Positions 11,408 through 23,861 of a DNA stretch of 64,000 bases are shown here, in pieces. Source of the stretch: Gymnopilus junonius (Eukaryota > Basidiomycota > Agaricomycetes > Agaricales > Galerinaceae); NCBI GenBank assembly GCA_015501075.1, contig JADNYJ010000090.1, positions 1 to 64,000 of the forward strand, given 5' to 3'. Under the pieces are notes generated by a model. That model was not told the DNA's origin and ran no database searches. It saw only the letters and a program-made list of their open reading frames with translations. Position numbers and translations under genes: made by a program. Each line of letters starts with the position of its first letter. Within the stretch, counting starts at the first letter, position 1.

Positions 11408-12590
11408 GTGTCCTCTAGAGACAATATCACAAATGAACAGCAAGTTGACCTTTTCTATGCTCATCAATCTTATTGTGATACAGTGATAGGTTTTCAACGT
11501 GTTCACTCTGACGAAGAGGACTTACAATTCACGGGTGACGATGTTGACTGCCATGAAGGTGTCGGGCAGGAACTTCTGGAAATGCCTTTTGCTCGACCAG
11601 CTCTTTCTGGGCGAAAGCGTAGAACAGTGACATGTGAGTACATACTTACTTCTACTTTCCATAACTTATTGCCAGTTTTAGCGGAAATTGAGGAAAATGC
11701 TCAGGCAGTTCTTGTGCGAGATGCAAGGATCACTTAAAATCTGTAATAAATCTTGAGTATGACAAGTTGGAAGGTAATATGGCACAAAAAGTTCAAGCTA
11801 TAGAAAGGAATTTGCAATACATGATGGGTAGAATGATTGACAAGGCTTTCTCTGATATGCAGACAATGACCAAAGATGATGCTGAAGCTTCGCAATTAGG
11901 TGGCCGACGGGTGGAACGACGCCTCAATGAAATTGAACTTCAACTATCAGTAGAGGTTTGTCAATTCAACACCATGCAACTGACATGTACTTATATCAGT
12001 CACAGATAGAGAATAAAGAAAAGGCTGACGAAGGCACGAATGAAATTTTGCAGAAATATTCAGTATTGAAGCAAAAAGTGGACGCAATGGAAAAATGGTC
12101 AGGGACTTATATAAAATCGATGAATCGAGCCTCTATGAGGGAACAAATCTCAGTATCGGTCCTTTCTCCCATCAAGTCCCCGTACATGAAGATCTGCCCG
12201 AAACTTTGCACAGATCTATAGAAACTCTCATTTTTGGACTTCCATCGGATCATGACTTATCGTGCAAAACAGATGAGCAGAATATCGTTGACCAAATACG
12301 GTCCAGATTCCGATCTGCATCCAATAACAGGAAATCCAGATTCCTCCATGGTGGATCTCACTCCCGACAACATTTCCACTTCACTCGAAGCCATCACAGA
12401 AAATAAGGCAGCTGCCTGTGTTACTGCTATACCTGGACCTCAAGCTACATTTCCGCACATGCTGAGAATGATCCCTCAATGGAAAACAGTTAGAGTCTGC
12501 ATGCTGCTCCTGGCTTTTGGTATGATATATTTTCTGTCAAGTTGCAGCAACTTCAAGAGCAAAGCATCCTTTCTCAGAAATGTATTATGA
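11408..12590 (+). CDS. Coiled-coil protein with C-terminal membrane anchor, multi-exon
   Basis: Exon-like segments follow each other on the plus strand: 11408 to about 11634 (acidic N-terminus, then a GTGAGT donor), 11767 to about 11955 (coiled-coil: QAIERNLQYMMGRMIDKAFS ... RRVERRLNEIELQLSVE, followed by a GTTTGT donor), about 12010-12110 (ILQKYSVLKQKVDAMEKWSG, coiled-coil), and frames up to 12590 ending in a membrane helix (VCMLLLAFGMIYFLSS) about 20 residues from the C-terminus. A long coiled-coil with a terminal anchor fits a tethering protein; the function is not known. Exact splicing is unresolved, and a stop near 11755 must be removed by an intron or means the gene is damaged. Confidence 0.45.
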
Positions 12591-15289
12591 AGATGTCTAT
12601 ATATCAAGTAAACTATGTAAGAAATTGCGAAATATGCAGTATCTCTGAATAGGGAGTCCTAGGCCAATGGAGTTGATTAGATGAAATCTTATTAAACCTA
12701 GAAGTATTCACCATGTCGAGCACATGCAATATAATGCTTTATCAATGTCAATGAGTACAATTTGCTAATCAAAGAGAAGTGATAAACAGATTCTCATTAA
12801 AATAGGAGTACCTGACACTCCGTGGCTGTGGTAACATGGTCATCGCGTACAACCCAGTAACTCCACCCACCCATAGACTTTCCACAGAAAACCCACCAAA
12901 TTCAATGGACGAGCATTGATATTGATGATGAGGAGACCATGGTGAGGAAGAGGGGCACGCTGGGATATCTCGCCTCGTTAGCGTGATGGACAGCCGAACC
13001 ACAGCAGAGTATACAGACATCAGCCAGCAAAGAAGTCATCCATGTCGCTTCGGAAAAGGAGATAAATACTATTATATCTATCCAATCAACAACTTCAGTT
13101 ACTTCACTAGCATGAAAAAGGGGAGGGGTACATAGTTGAGGGTACAATATGACAGATATATAATTTTGTGAACCTGGCCAGTACACTTTGTTTATGTCTA
13201 CCTTTAAACTGCTTCGCAGATTTAAGTTGCAGCAAGAACAATGAGAGAGACGTGATACTAGTACTGAAGGATTGGAGAAAATAGGTTATTTAGGTTATTC
13301 ACCCTGCCACTACTAACTGGGTATTACTGAAGGAATAGATGGTCTTGTTGAGTATATAGCTGGACGAACATGGGGAGTGACCTACAGGGACTTTCCCGTA
13401 ATGCGCATTACCTAGGCGCGGGAACACACTGCACTGCTTTTCTTCCTTCTGCCTACCCATGGTGTCCTAGTACCACCACGTCTCAGTACACCTGCTCATT
13501 CATCTATTGGCCAGTCGCGAGTCGCTTAATTGCTGGTCCGACTCCTCCAAACCGTCCTATTGCCGACCTCATCCTCCCAGCTGTGAGACACCTTTCGAGC
13601 ACCGATGGCATGCGGGACATGGGACATCCCTTTGGACAGCTTTTTGGAAGTCGAGTTGAATTGAGGGGTGGTTACCAGTTACCTGTAGCCTACGCGATTC
13701 GTCTGCTTGCATCAGAAGCTGGAGTCCCCGACTTGCTGATAGCATAAGTACATATATAAATGTTCTTAATTTCCTATTTTGTTCATGCCTACATCCCAGG
13801 AGTTATTCATACCATGCAGGCATCAAATCTTGTGCACCGTTGAAGATATGAAGGAGGGGGAAAAGGTCCTTGCATCAGACTCCACTGGGTCACCCAGGCT
13901 TAAGATGGCCTGAAAACATGATGCAGCTACCCCCAGAGATGTGTCCTTGATTCGAGCTGCTTCGATCATTTCACGGCAGGGACCTTCAAATCTAGCAGTG
14001 AAGAAACCCACTCTATCTAATCAAGTTCGATAACCAGGAAATCGTGCATTCATATTCGCACCCTGAGCTGCTGCAAAGGCTGGCTACATATGAGCACAGA
14101 CAGGCTATTCATAGATCGATGATTGTGCATGATGGGTATCTGCCTTCACCGGCTCTACCTGTCAGCTCAAATGGGAGCAGGGATAGCACTGAAGGCAACC
14201 TGTCAGGATCGACGGAGAGATTCCACCTCAGCATCAGCAAGCAATGCTACTTCCTCCACCTATCAGCAGTTGCTTGCCTTCTTCTGAAGCCACTACAGAT
14301 CGGCAGCAAGCTTTCGGGATCCCTCCAGGATTGAGGGATAGTGTAAACATGTACAGCGCCTTAGCAAAGCCTCATCCCGGACTTAGTGCACTTTCTGGTG
14401 AGCCAGATGGGCCAGTGCAGCAACAGCAGCAGACACCGAAGAGGAAGCATTCAAGAGATAAGGGGTTGAGCACAACTGAGGAAGGAGGGGTGCTTTCAAA
14501 TGTGGGGTCATTTTCCGAGTGGGAGTATCAGGCTTGTGATGAAGAGTAGTGGGCCTGGGGCGTGGGGGGTGGTGCGGGCACTTCCAGCCTCTAGAATCGA
14601 GTGCTTTGATGCCCGTTCTTCCTTTCCACCAGAAATCGACTTCAGCGACATGTCGGACATCCATCTCGCTTTGGACCATACCAAGGCCAGAATGGCTCAC
14701 CGGTACCATCCGCAACGTGAACTGCACATCATTATCCTCCAGCTTACAAACACCTGCTTCCCTTCTCCAGGACGCATTGGATTTCTGCATGAAGACCTAC
14801 CCATCCGGACCTCACTCTGTATGCATACGCTGGGCTGGGCGGAGAATGCTAGGTCGAACCTACCAGGTGGTGGGTTCTGTAACCTGAATTTACTCCTGCT
14901 TGAGGATCTGTGTAGTTGCAGGGCAGGGTGGCCCAGAGCATCAATTTTTGCAGCCTGTCTGACCTTGCAGGGCAGTTAGGAAATGGCTGTCCTCGATTGC
15001 TCGCTGATTCTTCTGATCATGTCATACCTCTCGGCCTTTTGTATTCATATGGTTATAACACATAGTGATGAGCAGGAATGGCACCATGTACCACCCGGCT
15101 GTGAGATACCCTTCAAGCGCCGATGGCATGCGGATAGGGGAAGGGACATGGACCACATACTTGCCTTTCTGCGCTACCTGTAGCACTGTGCCATTATATC
15201 ATTCTGTAGGCATCCCACCTCCGCCGCCGGTCTGTAAATTTTCGGCCGTCTGTGCTTAGTCATACTAACTCACAGTATAGCCACTGTAA
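12591..15289. other. Repeat-derived region; ORFs without recognisable products
   Basis: Contains many overlapping ORFs up to 159 codons (13370-13747, 14244-14549, 14500-14979 plus). None shows a known motif. The words CTGTGAGA(C/T)AC..TTC(G/A)AGC and CCGATGGCATGCGG near 13580-13615 recur at 15100-15138, so parts belong to a dispersed repeat family. 12600-12780 is AT-rich 3' flank of the coiled-coil gene. Confidence 0.35.
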
Positions 15290-15720
15290 CCTTGACCATT
15301 GAGCAGGCAGTGCAAGAAGCGTGTCATCCCTCATCTGGATTCAGAGAGGGGCCGAAGCAAGGTCGACTAGTTTGGCTCTGGCTGGGGATGAAATAAATGC
15401 ACAGCGGGCCACAGGTTTCTTCGGCTAGTAGATCTGTTGGGGTATACATACCCAGTTGAAGATGCTGTACAATCACCTTCAGCCACGGCAATGTCTGCTG
15501 GATACCAGTCTTCCAGGAGGTATGTTTTCCTCATTATATCTTTTTTTTCCCCAAAAATCCAGTATGTAAGCATGCTGGATATCCCGATCCAAATCTGGCC
15601 ATGGCAGCAGTGCTTATATCTGGATGACGTGCACCCCTATGCTCATCGCATCCACACAGCCCCAGACCGCACTGGCTATGCCACCACAACTATGACTACA
15701 ATAACAATTATTACTTATGG
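15290..15720 (-). repeat. Dispersed repeat, copy 2 (inverted relative to 5593-6085)
   Basis: Reverse-complement match to 5593-6085. On the minus strand it keeps the frame MRKTYLLEDWYPADIAVAEGD (starting near 15537) and the landmarks ATATAAGCACTGCTG, CTGTGCATTTATTTCATCC and the poly-A-like tract. The two copies are about 9.2 kb apart and in opposite orientation, with the intervening genes between them. Confidence 0.75.
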
Positions 15721-15982
15721 ACATCAACACCAATGTCAACCATGCCGCTGTTATCATCAAAACTACCAGCGGCTTCATCGCCCTTCTCAACTCTGGCACC
15801 CTGCAGACCAGCTCTGCCTTCCCACTCAGTAACGTGCCTGGAGCTCAAGCGCCTCCCCCATCCCATCCATCTGGATCATTGCCACTATGCCCTCTGCCAC
15901 TGGCCTGTCCTCCATGGAGGGCTCCACCTCCTTCAGCTGCTCTCTAGACATACAAAAGTCAGCACTGTCAAAATCATTCAAT

Positions 15983-16091
15983 CGGAAGATTCTCAAAGTT
16001 GCCTAATCACCATCTACAATCGTCCTGGCGATTCATGTTTTCTGAATGCTCAGGAAGATTCTCGAAGTCGCCCAATTGCCATCTACAATCA
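15983..16091 (+). repeat. Local direct duplication of a ~40 bp segment
   Basis: GGAAGATTCTC(A/G)AAGT(T/C)GCC(T/C)AAT(C/T)(A/G)CCATCTACAATC occurs at 15983-16021 and again at 16052-16091. A third related copy is at 6897-6935 in the same orientation. It is probably part of the same dispersed repeat family as the surrounding DNA. Confidence 0.6.
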
Positions 16092-16099
16092 CATTGAAT

Positions 16100-17033
16100 G
16101 CTCACCCGACACTTTACGTTGTGCAGAGAGAACCTGAATATGCGCCTTCCTCACCGACCTTTGGGGACAGATCGTCGGTGTCTGCTCCTTCTGATCCTCA
16201 AGTCATGCACCTAGTTGTGCACCTAGCTCTAGGACATGTTCTCAAGTCAATTTACATCAATGGTGTGCCAAGTCAGAGGCCACGCATCAATTTGGACTCT
16301 AGCACCCACCAATCTGCAGAAGGTCAGTGTCTCCTGTCGAGTGAGAAGGGCAAACTCGAAAGATTGTTTTGCAGGTTTCTTTCTTCTTCGTTGATTATGT
16401 AATTGATATTTCTTTTGCAGGTGGCATCAACAACTTTAGCAGCACTCGCCTGTTCTTTGACATTTGGTCAAATGATGAAGGACCCCTTGAGTAAGTGAGA
16501 GCAGTCGCCGGAACATCATCGATTCTAGATCAAGAAGTAATTTTGGTGTGACAACCATCTTACGCACCCCGATTATTCAAGTGCTTCCCTCCACCCAACA
16601 CTCTTTCCAAAGGTATGCCAAATGGCTTTTCTACTCTATCCCTTTAAAGTGCTTACTAACCTTTTTTTCACCTGCCGCGATGGCCATCCAGGTTTCAAAG
16701 TGAATCTCAATGCCATCCACGGGACCTGTGCCTCAAGCTTCTACTTCCATCCCCTTCAACCTCGTGGTCATCGCCACTGCTCCGTTAATGTCTGTCTTCA
16801 GTGATGACTCTCACCCGTACATTAACATCGCCCCCACCAATGCTATGTACCCTGTGCCCACCATCTCAATGAATGTATCAGATCTTTGCAAGACTACGCA
16901 AGACTATGCTAACTATGCTATGCAGTCGATGCATGCCCTTGGGTCGATGGGTCCAGGTGGGAGAGTGGTAGTTTGGGCATGGGTGGGGATAGGAGGAGGG
17001 TGCCATGGGAATTTGGATGATTGAACTTGTAGG
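16100..17033. other. No gene assigned
   Basis: Plus-strand ORFs at 16046-16402 and 16710-17024 are separated by plausible intron-like sequence (TTTTGCAG near 16415, GTAAGTGAG near 16492), so a decayed multi-exon gene is possible. The translations show no recognised domain. Confidence 0.3.
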
Positions 17034-17340
17034 CAATAGGAAATCAGTTTTGGGGAAGAATCAGTAAATCGCAAATTTGCTAAAATCGCTAAATGGAAAA
17101 TCGGCCAAATCAGTCAAATCAGTGAATATTGCAAAATGGGAAACTCATAAAATTGGTAAATATATATTGGTCAAATCGGTGTATAGGGCAATGGGAAATC
17201 AGTTTTTGGAAAGAATCAGTAAATCAGTAAATCAGAAATCAATATCATGAAGGTGCTAAAATCGCTAAATGGAAAATCGTCCAAATCAGTCAAATCAGTG
17301 AATATCATGAAACTCAATAAAATTAGTGAATATTAATGGA
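17034..17340. repeat. Degenerate ~172 bp tandem duplication with AAATCAGT words
   Basis: Two adjacent units start at 17034 (AGGCAATAGGAAATCAG) and 17206 (AGGGCAATGGGAAATCAG) and share the order of internal words: AAGAATCAGTAAATC, CTAAAATCGCTAAATGG, CCAAATCAGTCAAATC, AGTGAATAT. Inside each unit, CAAATCAGT and AAATCGGT recur, indicating an older short repeat. Confidence 0.7.
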
Positions 17341-18151
17341 AAGAATTGGTCAGACTTTTAAATTAAACTGTGAAACCATTACAAGATCAGCATATATATT
17401 CTGGATAGTCCAGTGAATTTGAAGTTCAAAGTTTGAATAATTGCTGTCTATTCAACGATATTTTATGGAGAAATTAATAATCCCTGAAATTCATTACATA
17501 ACTTTTAAATAAAAAGCCAAGAAATATTTTGCAAACTGATAAGATATTTTATGGCTATCTAGAGCCCAATTACGGAAAGTTTATACAAATATGGTGTAGC
17601 ATCTATTCTTACATAATAATTGTAAAATTCCATGACACCTGATATTTTTGTCAAAATATTTCTTATACATCATCTTGAATAACTTTTACATAATCTATGG
17701 GATAAGATGTAGAAAATATCTGATACATTTGATTATATGTATCTTAAATAACTATGCCATATTTCAGAGTTTCGTATTTCTTACATAACTCATAAAATTT
17801 TAGGTGGCAAAAAGTAGGCATAAATCTTACATAATTACTACATAATTCACTGAAATTTATTTTACCCTGCATCCTGTGGTGGCTTGTCTGTCGACATTGG
17901 ATCTATTCCTTTATTTCAATGCCGAAAAAAAGATATAAATAGAAATAGAAATGCATTACAGACTCCTCATCGATGATTGATGAGAACCTTGACCAAAGGA
18001 CGTGACTGGATCTTCCTTCTCGTATTCAACGACAATAAGGGCGGAGCCTTCTGTAAGCAATCTACCATGGCTAAGTTGATGATCATGCAGAGTGCGTGGC
18101 CATTAAAGTGGGTCAGGAGTGATCCTTGCCGCCAACAGTGATATGAACCGT
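17341..18151. other. AT-rich intergenic DNA
   Basis: Strongly AT-rich to about 17880, with repeated ATTTCTTACATAA and TACATAATT words and no ORF of note. 17900-18151 is the 3' flank of the gene ending at 18152. Confidence 0.5.
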
Positions 18152-18904
18152 TCAAAGCTCAATACTTTCAGTGAGGAGTTTAATAAGCTCGAGCCGACTG
18201 TGTGAAACAAATGCCTGCAAACCAGCAAAATGAACACTATATTCCTCCTCCTCCTCCTGCTCACCCGAATTATATTTAACAACTTGCCATTTTCCAGCCT
18301 CATCCGGATCTCCTCCACCAAGAGAATAGAACTTCTTGTTTCGAAGCACTCGAATGCTGACATTGGCGAGGTGTTCTGCTTCCGATAAAGGGATGTTGAT
18401 GAGATGCTTTGAGTGACTGCTTTGTCTTGGACCTTGAGTCTTGCTGCCGAAGCATGCTGACTGTCAGAGTTGTGAGCGAAAGATCTCGGTGCTCAGTGAA
18501 GCAGCAAGATTAGCGTACAGCTCAGTGAAAGATTTGTTATAAGCCACAGAGAATGCATCATCTTGAGCCGCGCGAGGTCCGATGACATGAGCGAGAAGGA
18601 GAATCGCAGCGGAGGAAGCATAATGGAAATGATGATAATAGCTATTGCAAATGCATGAAGAGATGACTCGCAGAAGGAGGGGAACCCTTACTCGACAAAG
18701 TCCTTGGCCGGCTCCGATAATTTACGGTCATAGAAGAGAATGGCTGCATGTGGGTCAGAAATAGCACCAGAATCAAGGGGGACCTCAGTTCCATTTGCCT
18801 GAAAGGTGGTAGACAGACATTTCATATGTTCGGGATCTTGCCGAACAATGTTGCCAGATGTAGTGTGAGTTTTGGTGTATCTGACCATTCTGCTAGCAAG
18901 TTCC
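18152..18904 (-). pseudogene. Main body of an unknown protein gene split by a MULE
   Basis: On the minus strand the frame enters from 18904 and reads ELASRMVRYTKTHTTSG ... ILFYDRKLSEPAKDFV, then a GTAAGG donor. After a TTGCAATAG acceptor it continues DYYHHFHYASSAAILLLAHV. A second intron (GTACGC ... TTCGGCAG) is likely before LINIPLSEAEHLANVSIRVL. The last part has an acidic run (EQEEEEEYSVHFAG) and ends ELIKLLTESIEL with a stop at 18152. The proposed exons splice in phase, so the coding sequence itself looks sound. Its 5' end (start codon and about 22 codons) lies 7.6 kb away at 26555-26622, on the far side of the MULE. The ATG at 18886-18888 could in principle restart translation, but without its native promoter. 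No family recognised. Confidence 0.6.
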
Positions 18905-19030
18905 CAGGCTCCTAAAACCAGCCTCTAGTATCGCTCGCAAGAGCTTCATATGAGAGCGGGACGCATGTGTTTCATCAGAGAGCAAACACAGTCAAATATT
19001 TTGATGTACAAACAAAGCTAAGAGCTCAAG
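18905..19030 (+). repeat. Left terminal inverted repeat of the MULE
   Basis: Reverse complement of 26420-26545, beginning CAGGCTCCTAAAACC. It is preceded by the 9-bp duplication GCAAGTTCC. Confidence 0.9.
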
Positions 19031-19599
19031 GAAAACCCAGTCCGCACAAAGTTTACATAAGCATCCCATGGTTTGCGACCTTCCATCATTTCATTTTATT
19101 CACATTGGCATCGTCGAAGCATCCTCTTCCTGATCGTCCTGTCCATCATCATGTCTCTCTTCTCTTCTCCCTAAGATCTCATCACGATGTCATCACGATG
19201 TCATCACGATTTGTTCTGTCCCTTCAGGTCGTTATTACACATATTCCTGTCACAACGATGTCTTTGTCAAATTTGCGAATCCTGCTGCCATTGAACTTGC
19301 ATGTCTGCCTCTGAGAATCCCTGACATGTTGCCTATCTTACTGTCTCAGCGATTCTTTGAGTTGCAGCTCTGGTAAAATTACTGATTTATGAGGCAATTC
19401 AGGTGAGTTTATGAGCAAACAAAGCTTGGAAAATTTGTTAGGGTCTTTACTTCTACCCAATAAGTCCTAATTAGCAGTGTTTCGAGCAGGGAATTCAAAA
19501 TTGTGCATCAATGTCTGCTATTGGGACAAATCGTAGGTTCCAAATCTTTATTACTACTTGAATTGCTCCGAAAAATAGCTCTTGCCTAGCACTCATCCC

Positions 19600-20791
19600 C
19601 CTGTTGTTGCACACGTTTGCCTCAATGCCAAGGCAGGATCTTGTTCATCATGGTATCCTTGCCGACCCATATGCTGACTGCGCCTTTTTCCAATGCTCGA
19701 GTAGCGAGCTGGTCATCTACAGTCCAACTGCTGGTCAGCATGTAGAGATTGCCTGGTAAGTACTCGCTCAATGCATTCTTATCCAGCTTTACTTCACATT
19801 GTCAGGCCAACGACCACTGAGGAAGGCCTATCGTGCCCTCTGGTATCAAGAACTGGCTCCGCTCTCGCGGCCTCCACTGGCCATGCTTTTGCAGTTTGAC
19901 AGAGGAAGATGTCTTCGTGTTTTGCCATATGTTTCCCTCGGTTTGCAATTTCTCATGTGAGTATTCCTCTATCAGACTGATTGCCATGCTTATAATCACC
20001 TACAGTAAATTTGACGTGACTCCAAAATACTGTCATTCGCTTCTCAAGTTATCCAAACCTCCCGACCACTGGTAAGTGTACTGCATTCTGACTTGATCAT
20101 TTGTTTGCTGACTGCTCACGTTTTAGCAAGTGGTACCTTGCCTTCGATGGGCACCATTGTTTCCAACTTTCTCCGCAATGCTGCTGCAGTCCAGGGCCCC
20201 TACTTCAGGGGCTTTTGCAGAGAACATCTGATTGATTATCCGGGGGTCGTTCAACTGGCCGGTGCACCTCTGGCAATGTGCCAGCTTTCTACTGCTCAAG
20301 TCTCTCGACATGGTGCATTGTTATATGCTTCTCTATGCTGGCTGACCCATCATGCTAAAGCTTTACTCAGGTCCGAGCTTATCTGCCTCGGGGTTTCCTT
20401 ATTCTCGCTTCTGACAGGCTGGTGCTCGTACTCAGGGTGAAGATGATGGTGACGAGTTTTTTGGTCATGTCTCAGCCCGCTGTTCACCTGCAGCAAAGCA
20501 CAGACTAGGATTGTATGCAAAAAGGTCCACCCCTCAGAAGTTCTCATTGGCGTGGCTGCTGGAGAGGCCACCTCAGGGTCTTCAAATGCCATTGCCGGTC
20601 CTTCCCTTCTCCCCAGTGAGCAAGCTGGATCTGATAGGTTTACAAGGGAGGGTGCTGCCCTTGCTCGCTTGCTCGAGACTGGTGTCTACACATCTGACAT
20701 GCCGGGCCTTGTTGAGTGTTGTGACAAATGCGGCATCTACTATACTGCTACCAAGCTTTGTTCCCACATAATTACATGTGCTGACAAGTAG
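19600..20791 (+). CDS. Spliced gene of unknown function carried by the MULE
   Basis: Plus-strand exons are separated by good GT-AG introns: GTAAGT near 19757 to GTCAG near 19805, GTGAGT near 19957 to CTACAG near 20006, and GTAAGT near 20072 to TTTTAG near 20126. The second and third introns join frames cleanly (LPYVSLGLQFLI, then KFDVTPKYCHSLLKLSKPPD, then HCKWYLAFDGHHC). A later segment ends CCDKCGIYYTATKLCSHIIT CADK with stop at 20789-20791; its CxxC..H..C pattern may bind zinc. A TAG near 19746 and a TGA near 20232 break a single reading, so it may be degraded or further spliced. It could be a second transposon protein or a captured host gene. Confidence 0.4.
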
Positions 20792-20986
20792 TTAGATTGC
20801 CATTGCATGTATCTGTCTTGCTATGGACCATGTTTGCAGAAAAACCATCTCTCGAATCTAGATAACATATATGTCATGTACAGTGTATGTGAACCTTCGT
20901 CCACTTGTTTGAAAATAAACATACTTGTCTTGAGCCAGCTTTCCATTGCCAAGTCAGTCAAGTCTCAATCAATGTTAAGATCATAG

Positions 20987-23861
20987 TCATAGATCATACA
21001 TAGTACAATATCGATTACAGCCATATCTAGAAGGGTGCATGGGAATCCTTTCTTTTCTGGCGCTTTTCTGGCGACAGCAGTCACAGTAGGTTGGGACGCT
21101 TTCTGGGATTGCACTTTGATTCCGAATTCTTGTCCACTGGTACATGCAGTCCTGTGAATGGGATGGGTACTGCTTGATTCTGGGTTGGCATTTCAACTGT
21201 TGAATTGAAGGAAGTGAGTCTGGACTGGAGTTTCGACACTACTTCAAAAAATTCTTCCAGAGCTAGAGTCGGTGTGAGACTTGGTGAATCAGAGAGTAGA
21301 TTTGCTATTCCATGAAGAGTGGGCAGGAGATGTTTGATGTCATATTCTATCTGGTTTTGAATTTGACCGTCAATTGCAATTTGATGGTAATTTGCTGTAG
21401 CATCCAGGTGCTCGCTGCCAGCATCTTCAGACTTGCTATTATCTTGACTGTCAAGATTTTCTTCATCGCCATTGTCGCCACCCTCATCTAAGGTTGTCTT
21501 ATCATTTCTGAGGGACTGGATGGTAATGGGGTCAAATGAAACATGTGGTCATGAACATAGATGTGGTGGAGCGACAGGGGGAACAGACTGAGGTACATGG
21601 CCCATGATATTCTGGGCTTCAGAATGAGTCTTGGGAAAAACAAAGGGCGATTCCTGGCCAGCTGTGATCCAACCTTCAATTAAGAGCTGGGTTCTGTGAA
21701 GATGTTTACATGCTCCGCCTCATGATACAAAGTCCTGACAGCTGCACTGGGCAATTCCTGAATGCCAAATGTGGATGTGTAAATCTCTGGCATCAGGACA
21801 ACATGTTGAAGAGGAGCACTAGAATAACATTTGCCAAAGTATGCATCATTGTTGAGTTTCCAGATGTAGAGAAGAGAGTATGCAATGAGCTGCTCAGCAT
21901 TGGCATCATGAACAGGGTCCACTGCCCACCAGCAGATTGGTGCATTCCATTCACTTTCATGCTTCTTGGCTAGGCTGTGTGTATATCTGCAAGGTTGCTG
22001 CCACTTGCAACATGAGCTTGAAAGCATACTGCAAGCCAGTCCCTATAGTCTTGCTGGAGTTTGCGTTGGCTGTAAATGCCAGGTAGAATTCGGGTAACCA
22101 AAATGTTGATCAGAAAATCAAAACGAAGGCGATGTCCAGATCGAAGCCAAATGACAAGATGTTTTCACTTGAGAATGGCATTGAATGATTCGAGATGATT
22201 GGTGGTTGGAATTACTCCCTCAATGGGTATTTGAAGGAGTGCTGAGGCCTTTTATACGGCCCCATTCGGACCAGCTTTGCCACAGCTCAGATGGCATCCA
22301 CTGCACCAGAAGATAGTCTAAATGCTTGATACCCCTTTGCAGGAAGACAAGAATCTGCCTTTGGGTCTTCTGACATTTGAATGAAAATAGCATGCTGTTG
22401 GGATACTAGTGCTAGTGCTGAAGGATGGTCAGATGTCGATATAAGCCTAGATCAGGAGACAATCATGTTACATAACTTAAAGCTTAGGATTCTATCAATC
22501 AGTACTTACTGGACTTCAAGGTTGTGCAATGCATTCATTACCCAATCTTTCCAGTATTCATTGCATTTCCCCCTCAGAACTGACTTTCAGTGATTGGTCC
22601 AGCACTGCCAGAGGTGAAATTTACAAAGGAGGAGACAGATTGAATGCCAAACTCTCAACAGAGCACGCGCTCTTTGGTATCTGTATCTGTAATGGCAACG
22701 TAAGGGGTGAAAGGCTCCAAAGTAGAGGATGTTTTCCAAGATAGCTTTTCCATTTTGAGATTAGCTCTTCCAGGATCACCATATTGTAACGGCATGTGTT
22801 GCTTGGTTGCCAGTTGGTGCTGAGAACAGAAAAAATGCAATGGTACTCCTTTTCCATGTTCATCATGAGCAAGCATGCATGAAGAGAAAGACAGGATGTA
22901 CAAATGCCAAAGGTGCCATCCAAGATGAGTTGTGAGTGGTGAGCATATTTCCAGGCAGCTTCCTTCATCTCTGATGTTGAAATGCATACTTTGAAGCGAT
23001 CCCCAGCTTCACTCTGAGCATATAGTGGAAAATAGCATTAGCAATTTCAGGGCAGTAGTCAGGCAATGTCAGATTAAGCCAGTCATCAATGTTATACTGA
23101 GGCTCTTTCCGGGATCAACACCAAGCTGGCAACTGAATTTGCAGTACAGTGTCATATTATCTGTTGGAAGTAGATGATATTGAACATTGGCTGTTTTTGG
23201 ATCCCAATCCACATGCCATGATACTGTTTCTTCTCTATCATTTCATGGTTATGAGCCTGAATTGCTGTAATACTTGTATAGTATCAGAAAACCATGAAAG
23301 AGGGCAAGCAGATTGGTATCATACCTTGCACCACCTTCTAGTTGTTCAAGCACAACTTGGTACACATGATCATGGAGAGGGACAGCCAGAAGACATTTCA
23401 AAGTAGCTGACTGGCACTCCGGATTATGAGAAAAACAGCCAGTTATTTGAGTCACTTCGCCATCACTACAGTGCTCAGTGACTTTAACATGGGCAATGCA
23501 CCCAGTGAAATCGAAGGGAACTTGCCGTTCCCATTCTTTTGCAGATGCATATTCTTGATTCTTCTGATCATGCTCTTGTCTGGTCTTAGGATCATAGCCA
23601 CATGCACTTTCAAAACCCAAATCAGTATTGACACCATAGCACTACAGGAGCATGATCCTATGACACAGGCTAGGAAGTACCATTGGAACAAGGTGCACCT
23701 GCGATGCTCTTGTCCATCCCTCCAATGAGTACTCCACTGAGCACTCCATCTACTCTCGAGAGCTGAAAAGATGCTGTATCAAGACTGAGTTGCTCTAGCA
23801 CTGCTTGGGCATGCTTTTGATTGTTCATGTCGCCTTTCATGTAAGAATGGTAGTGTGGCAT
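20987..23861 (-). pseudogene. MULE transposase, frameshifted
   Basis: Read on the minus strand. At 23620-23249 lies an N-terminal DNA-binding type region (WERQVPFDFTGCIAHVKVTE ... CFSHNPECQS ... VPLHDHVYQVVLEQLEGGA), as in basidiomycete MULE proteins. At 22968-22655 lies the MULE catalytic region: HHSQLILDGTFGICTS with the first catalytic Asp, then in another frame DEHGKGVPLHFF and EPFTPYVAITDTDTKER with the conserved TDTDxKE stretch. The two halves are in different frames near 22850-22750, so at least one indel breaks the core. Farther downstream ORFs (22027-21680, 21196-20987) may be the C-terminal region. The enzyme would cut the element ends; this copy cannot. Confidence 0.8.
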
